Shown: one piece after another, positions 59,747 through 64,000 of the stretch
Position numbering within the stretch: the stretch's first letter is position 1
How the letters are laid out: each line of letters starts with the position of its first letter
Assembly (NCBI GenBank): GCA_033819885.1
Contig: JAQYUZ010000018.1
Location: forward strand, 231,123 to 295,122
From: Microbotryomycetes sp. JL201
Taxonomy: Eukaryota > Basidiomycota > Microbotryomycetes
Length of the DNA stretch: 64,000 nucleotides
Direction of reading: 5' to 3'
Made by a program: the position numbers and the translations under genes
Notes under the pieces: generated by a model
The model's database searches: none
What the model was told of the DNA's origin: nothing
What the model saw: only the letters and a program-made list of their open reading frames with translations

Positions 59747-60240
59747 TTAAATTGTTGTCCCTGCCTTGTTCAGACCCAAGTTCTCCGCAGCAGACAACAA
59801 GAGTGCAATACACTTCTGCTGAACAGAGTGGCAGGAGATTGCACCAGTGCTCAGGTTGATGTGGTTGCCTGTGGTCAAGCGAGAGTTGAGAGGATTGTCA
59901 ATCCAAGTCGAGTCGGAGAAACCAGTGAGCGTGACCGGCGTGCCTGGACCACCGTACACAAGGACAAGATTGCGTGTGCCTGCAATGTATTTGAGGATGT
60001 GTTGTGCAGCCCTGAGATGAGTCTCATTGCAGCCGTGACCCAGAAGGTATCCAATGGCGTGCGCAAGTTTGCCTTGGGTGCCCATTGCAAGGTTAATAAT
60101 TGACCCAACCATCTGCCTGTACTTGGTTGCAATGCCAGGATCAATGGGAAGCGCAGCCGGTGCAAGTGTGAGGCTAGCATTCATTGGGATCTGGGTTGGG
60201 TGCGCATTGGTCATGTCAAATTGAGCGAGCAAGCTGTTGG
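59747..60240 (-). pseudogene. Copia reverse transcriptase end and RNase H fragment
   Basis: In minus-strand reading, LLAQFDMTNAHPTQIPMNAS, then YRQMVGSIINLAMGT, AAQHILKYIAGTRNL, LTGFSDSTWIDNPLNSRLTT and CIALLLSAAENLGL: the order of a Ty1/copia RT connection and RNase H domain. It is separated from the rest of RT by the solo LTR at 60246-60805 and ends in eroded sequence. Confidence 0.85.
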
Positions 60241-60245
60241 CATAA

Positions 60246-60805
60246 TGTCACGGTTCTAAACCCTGATAGGGGCTGACCTCTGAGAGAAGTCCGAGAAGAC
60301 CGGTCACGTGCGAGGACGTTGTCACGTGATTCCTGACCTGTTCCCTTTGGGAGGAAATGGCGTCTCTGACCTAGTAAGTTCTCGCAACTTGAAGATCCAC
60401 CAAAGTAGATGAAGATGGTGTAGACGAGACTTAGAATATCAGATCTGAAGAAGAAGAAGAAGAGAGCAAGAGAGCTTGGACAACTACTGAATTTATAGGT
60501 CTACTGGCAAGGTGGGGCAACGGTCAACATGGACAATGTGCCTTGATACCTATGTGGCTGTAGTTTAATCCTCTGCAACTGGTCTAATTGCCGTTGAAGA
60601 CGTTGTAAACTTGGCCAAACATGCTTCAATCCGCAGTGTCCGTGCCTGATTGGCCCTGAAAGCGAGGGGAACTGGCATGTGGGGCGGTTGCTGACGGTCC
60701 AAACTTTGATCCGAAAGAATCGATCTTCACTCAACTGATCCAGACACGCGTGCCAAACCGTCCAAATGCAGCTTGATGAGGATATTTGGTTTGTTTACCA
60801 TGACA
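60246..60805 (+). mobile_element. Solo LTR A (560 bp) inserted in the copia element
   Basis: Begins TGTCACGG and ends CCATGACA, the TG...CA ends of an LTR, and is flanked by the perfect 5-bp duplication CATAA (60241-60245 and 60806-60810). It is an inverted near-copy of LTR B at 62452-63011, same length. Removing it rejoins the reverse-transcriptase frame (SQRAY to ANSLLAQFDM). No internal region is attached, so it is a solo LTR. Confidence 0.92.
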
Positions 60806-60810
60806 CATAA

Positions 60811-61486
60811 GCACGTTGAGACAAGGCCACAGAGCCTTTGCCACCGCAGAGGACTTGAATACCAAGGATGTACTTTGCGTTGCCAAGTCGCTTGATGCCA
60901 TACTCTTGCTTGAGACCGTTGAGGACAAGCTCAATATGGGTGCAGTCCAGACCAATGAACAGCAGATTGTCGATGTACAAGGCAAGGTAGTACAAGGCGG
61001 AGCCAACGACACACCGGTAGATGCATTGATTGCCTGAAAGGGCCTTGAAACCGAGCTTCTGGAGGGACAAGTTGAGTTTTTGGTTCCAGTTCCGGCCGGC
61101 TTGTTTGAGGCCGTAGAGCAACCGCTTCAGCTTGAGCACCTTGCCATTGAGGCCAGTAACGCCTTGAGGAATGTGCAAGTACAAGTCCTTGTCGAGATCC
61201 TTGTGTAAGTACGCTTGTCAACGTCGGCTTGGATGATTGGCCAACCTTGAGACGCGGCAAGGGCAATGAGCAGCCGGATCAAGGCAAACTGAGCAACGGG
61301 TGCAAATGTTTCCTTGTAGTCAATCTCCTTGCGCTGGTGACATCCAAGGGCTACAAGGCGTGCTTTGTACTTGGTGACGTTGCCATTCTTGTTGCGCTTG
61401 GTCTTGAACACCCATTTGGACCCAAGGAGCTTAGCTGTAGGCGGTACAGATTGAGCGTTGACCGGTTGGAAAACGTTGTAGTTGTC
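60811..61486 (-). pseudogene. Copia reverse transcriptase, damaged
   Basis: Minus-strand reading gives SKWVFKTKRNKNGNVTKYKA, ETFAPVAQFALIRLLIALAA and IIQADVD; then, after a one-base frame loss near 61208, YLHKDLDKDLYLHIPQG, LKRLLYGLKQAGRNWNQKL and LYIDNLLFIG. The catalytic YxDD motif reads YIDN. An in-frame TGA near 61487 separates it from the integrase. These breaks make it inactive. Confidence 0.88.
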
Positions 61487-62446
61487 TCAAAGACACGCAA
61501 ACTCCTCGTTGGCGCACTGCTGCCATTGGCCTGCATGGTCAGACCGCATTGCCTTGCAATAGTTACGGGGGCCCCCTGTTGGCAAGGCATACCCTTGATC
61601 CTCCTCTCCAAGGTGAATGGAACCGTCAATGGCTATGTTGAGCATGAGAGGGTCAGGCAATTCAGCGAGCGGGTCGGGCAACGGTGACGGTGTTGGCGTG
61701 ACAGGTTTGGCTGAGCAAATGCGGGGCGCAGGCATAGGCAAGTCCAAGTTGGACAGGTTGTCGGAAATGGCAGAGGGCGTGCGCGTGTGCACGCGCTGCG
61801 GCGCGGCAGGTGTGGCAGGCAACTTGGCAGGCGAGCGGGCAGGCGTTGCAACAGGCGATGCAGGCGGTGCGGGCGTTGGGGCAACAACAAGGTCGGCAGG
61901 TTGTTGGGATTGTGCAAGGACGGGGTTGGGTCCGTGCAACTTGGTTGAAGTAAGGGGGAGAGCTGCAGCTGGGGCGCCGTTGACTTTGAGCGGAAACTCG
62001 TCCTCGTCCCACCAATGAACGTCGCTTGACACGTGAACTTGACCCGCGCGCAGGTCCCAAAATCGCCATGCTTTATGTTGATCGTCGCAACCGAGATGGA
62101 CCATTTGTACGCCGGGCGCTTGGAGCTTGTGACAAGTATGTTGCAGTGTTGTGACCCAGGCAGCGCACCAAAAGACCCGCATGACAGAGACATCAGGAGG
62201 TGTACCGGTGTAGAGGTGCTCAGGAACGGCATTGTTGATGGCAGAGTGAGGCAAGCGGTTCTTGATGTACGCGTAGGTGAGCGCAGCTTTGGCCCACCAC
62301 TCGTGCGACATGCCGGCCTCAAGCAGCATGCAACGGATGCCTGCCAGGATGCTCTTGTTCAGTCTTTCGGCCCAGCCATTTTGCTGAGGCGTGTGTGCCG
62401 TGGAGAACTGGTGTTGTATACCGTTGTCGGCAAGATATTTTTGGAA
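61487..62446 (-). pseudogene. Copia integrase, C-terminal part
   Basis: Minus-strand reading: FQKYLADNGIQHQFSTAHTP, QQNGWAERLNKSILAG, EWWAKAALTYAYIKNRLPHS, a Pro/Ala/Thr-rich linker, and the start of the RT region (NYCKAMRSDHAGQWQQCANE). It carries the third acidic residue of the integrase DDE set (in WAERLN). Interrupted upstream by LTR B. The first residues of the long open frame here (from 62491) belong to the LTR, not the element. Confidence 0.88.
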
Positions 62447-62451
62447 CGCCG

Positions 62452-63011
62452 TGTCACGGTAAACAAACCAAATATCCTCATTGAGCTGCATTCGGACGTC
62501 CTGGCACGCGTATCTGGAACAGTTGGGTAAAGATCAACCCTTTCAGATCAAAGTTCAGACCGTCAGCAACCGCCCCACATGCCAGTTCCCCTCGCCTTTA
62601 GGGCTGATCAGGCACGGACACTGCGGATCAGAGCATGTTCGGCCAAGTTTACAACGTCTTCAACGGCAATTAGACCAGTTGCAGAGGATTAGACTACAGC
62701 CACATAGGTATCAAGGTACATTGTCCATGTTGACTGTTGCCCCACCTTGCCAGTAGACCTATAAATTCAGTAGTTGTCCAAGCTCTCTTGCTCTCTTCTT
62801 CTTCTTCTTCAGATCTGATATTCTAAGTCTTGTCTACAGCATCTTCATCTACTTTGGTGGATCTTCAAGTCGCGAGAACTTACTAGGTCAGAGACGCCAT
62901 TTCCTCCCAAAGGGAACAGGTCAGGAATCACGTGACGACGTCCTCGCACGTGACCGGTCTTCTCGGACTTCTCTCAGAGGTCAGCCCCTATCAGGGTTTA
63001 GAACCGTGACA
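62452..63011 (-). mobile_element. Solo LTR B (560 bp) inserted in the copia integrase
   Basis: On the minus strand it begins TGTCACGG and ends CCGTGACA, with perfect 5-bp flanking duplication CGCCG (62447-62451 and 63012-63016, plus-strand sense). Same family and length as LTR A, opposite orientation. Removing it rejoins the integrase frame GGKYEGA to AFQKYLADNG. Confidence 0.92.
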
Positions 63012-63465
63012 CGCCGCGCCCTCGTACTTGCCACCGTGGTCGGTCCGTAGTTTCACGATGGCTTGCCCTGTTTTGTTCTCAACGCGTGCGCGGAAATGTT
63101 GAAATGTAGAGAACGTGTCGCTCTTGAACCGGACGGGATAGATCCACATCTTGCAAGAGTAGTTGTCAAGGAAGGTGGCAATGTACCGGCAACCCGACGG
63201 GCTTGTGACTGGCATCAAACAAAGGTCTGAATGCACCAACTCTAAAATACGTGATGCTTGTGTGTCCAAACGAGGAAATGAACAGCGATGGGCCTTGCCT
63301 GCTGCACATTCATCACAACTCTCTGCATGCGTCTCGCCACTCAGCCGGAGGTTTGCAACGCCTCCGTCACGTGCTAGAGTGCGTATCGCGTCTCGATTCA
63401 GGTGCGCAAACCGCCTGTGTGCCAAGTCTTGAGTGATTGCAGCAATCCGAACGACAGGGGTTGGC
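63012..63465 (-). pseudogene. Copia GAG-pre-integrase and integrase N-terminal part
   Basis: Minus-strand reading: AHRRFAHLNRDAIRTLARDG, SCDECAAGKAHRCSFPR (the integrase zinc-binding C-x2-C), VHSDLCLMPV, FLDNYSCKMWIYPVRFKSDT and RTDHGGKYEGA. It follows the gag fragment after an in-frame TGA with almost nothing between, so the protease region is missing. Confidence 0.88.
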
Positions 63466-63989
63466 CGTTTTCAAGTTGGGCAAAACCGATGCTGATGACC
63501 GACTTGATTGCAGTGGCGGCACGGGCCTTTCGGTATCCAAGGCTGCTTGGCAGGCGTGGGCGTCCCAGTGGATGCTGTGTTGACCGACATTGTGGTTGGG
63601 TCCATCTCGGCGCGAACGTGTGTAGCGAGCTCGGCGAGTGCTGGTAGCTTAGCGGCGGACGAAAATTGCTTGGCGAGGACGCGGACCACTTTGCTCTGGA
63701 AAGGGGCAGGCAGGTTGTCAAAGAAGACGAGCTTGTCGAGCACCGAGAGGTCATTGTTGAACGACTTCATGAGTCGCGCAAAGTCGGAGTTCTTGGATGT
63801 GACCGCTGTCTGAAAGCGCGCAAAGTCGGCCTTGGTGGCACCAAGTGGTTGGCGCACGTATGCCGCGTAGATTTCTAGCTCGCGGGCGATCCCTGTGACA
63901 CCGTACTGCGTAACAAGTTGCCGATATAACTCGGGCACGGTGTCGTAAGGTGTGAGATGACTCTTGACGTTGGTGCCAAGAGAATCCAT
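63466..63989 (-). pseudogene. Copia gag, internal part
   Basis: Minus-strand reading from 63989 starts MDSLGTNVKSHLTPYDTVPE and runs through gag-like helices (FARFQTAVTSKNSDFARLMK, FFDNLPAPFQSKVVRV) to a zinc knuckle CRHCNQVGHQHRFC (C-x2-C-x4-H-x4-C), ending at TGA. Further gag sequence and the element's 5' LTR would lie beyond the window. Confidence 0.85.
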
Positions 63990-64000
63990 TATCGTGCGTT

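Noticed and set aside
61617-62018. 133-codon plus-strand Gly/Ala-rich frame
   Set aside because: Antisense of the Pro/Ala-rich integrase linker of the copia element.
62452-62491. Start of the long integrase frame at MQLNEDIWFVYRDT
   Set aside because: These residues are encoded by the end of solo LTR B (the same sequence occurs in LTR A), so they are not part of the integrase.
1-64000. Biosynthetic gene cluster or multi-gene defence system
   Set aside because: Neighbouring genes belong to unrelated housekeeping pathways, and the phenol hydroxylase and FPP synthase sit alone without other pathway genes.
1-64000. tRNA, rRNA or small structural RNA genes
   Set aside because: I looked for A/B-box-like and cloverleaf patterns in the intergenic gaps and saw none I could support by eye.

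Overview
The window is nuclear DNA of a fungus, most likely a basidiomycete. Genes are packed about one per 2.5 kb on both strands and broken by many short introns, typically 55-80 bp with GTGAGT/GTCAGT-type donors and a CTGAC branch motif about 20-30 bases before the acceptor. Open frames change at nearly every intron, so the gene models were rebuilt by joining frames at splice sites with matching phase. The splice structure, a white-collar-type GATA factor and a dispersed copia element argue for Basidiomycota. The species cannot be named from sequence alone.

Layout: (1) 0.3-6.1 kb, plus strand: CDP-diacylglycerol synthase, a quinone-oxidoreductase-like protein and a membrane-anchored PC-esterase (Pmr5/Cas1p type). 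(2) 6.3-36.5 kb, ten consecutive minus-strand genes: F-box protein, PAS/GATA white-collar-2-like factor, METTL21-type methyltransferase, Sis1/DNAJB co-chaperone, DNA polymerase kappa, a 1,700-residue protein of ASH/HYDIN-type repeats, RasGAP, VTC4 polyphosphate polymerase, farnesyl-PP synthase and phenol 2-monooxygenase. (3) 36.9-56.2 kb: DIS3/Rrp44 (+), Slm1/2-type PH protein (-), vacuolar-type zinc transporter (-), Ubp8-like deubiquitinase (-), trehalose-6-phosphate synthase (-), AP-1 sigma (+), Lag1 ceramide synthase (-) and an Erv41/ERGIC2-like cargo receptor (-). (4) 56.5-64.0 kb: a repeat island with a CpG-depleted decayed segment, a small PIF/Harbinger-like element and a minus-strand Ty1/copia retrotransposon. 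The copia element lacks its protease region and is interrupted by two 560-bp solo LTRs.

The genes are housekeeping functions (lipid synthesis, RNA decay, vesicle traffic, phosphate and zinc storage, stress sugars) rather than one pathway or a biosynthetic cluster. I found no CRISPR, tRNA, rRNA, telomere repeat or obvious new multi-gene system.

The most unusual signals are structural. At least eight introns begin with GC instead of GT, each forced by reading frame and family conservation. VTC4 starts with coding exons of 7, 27 and 30 bases. The repeats carry a clear CpG-to-TpG/CpA mutation signature that also accounts for the damage in the retrotransposon.
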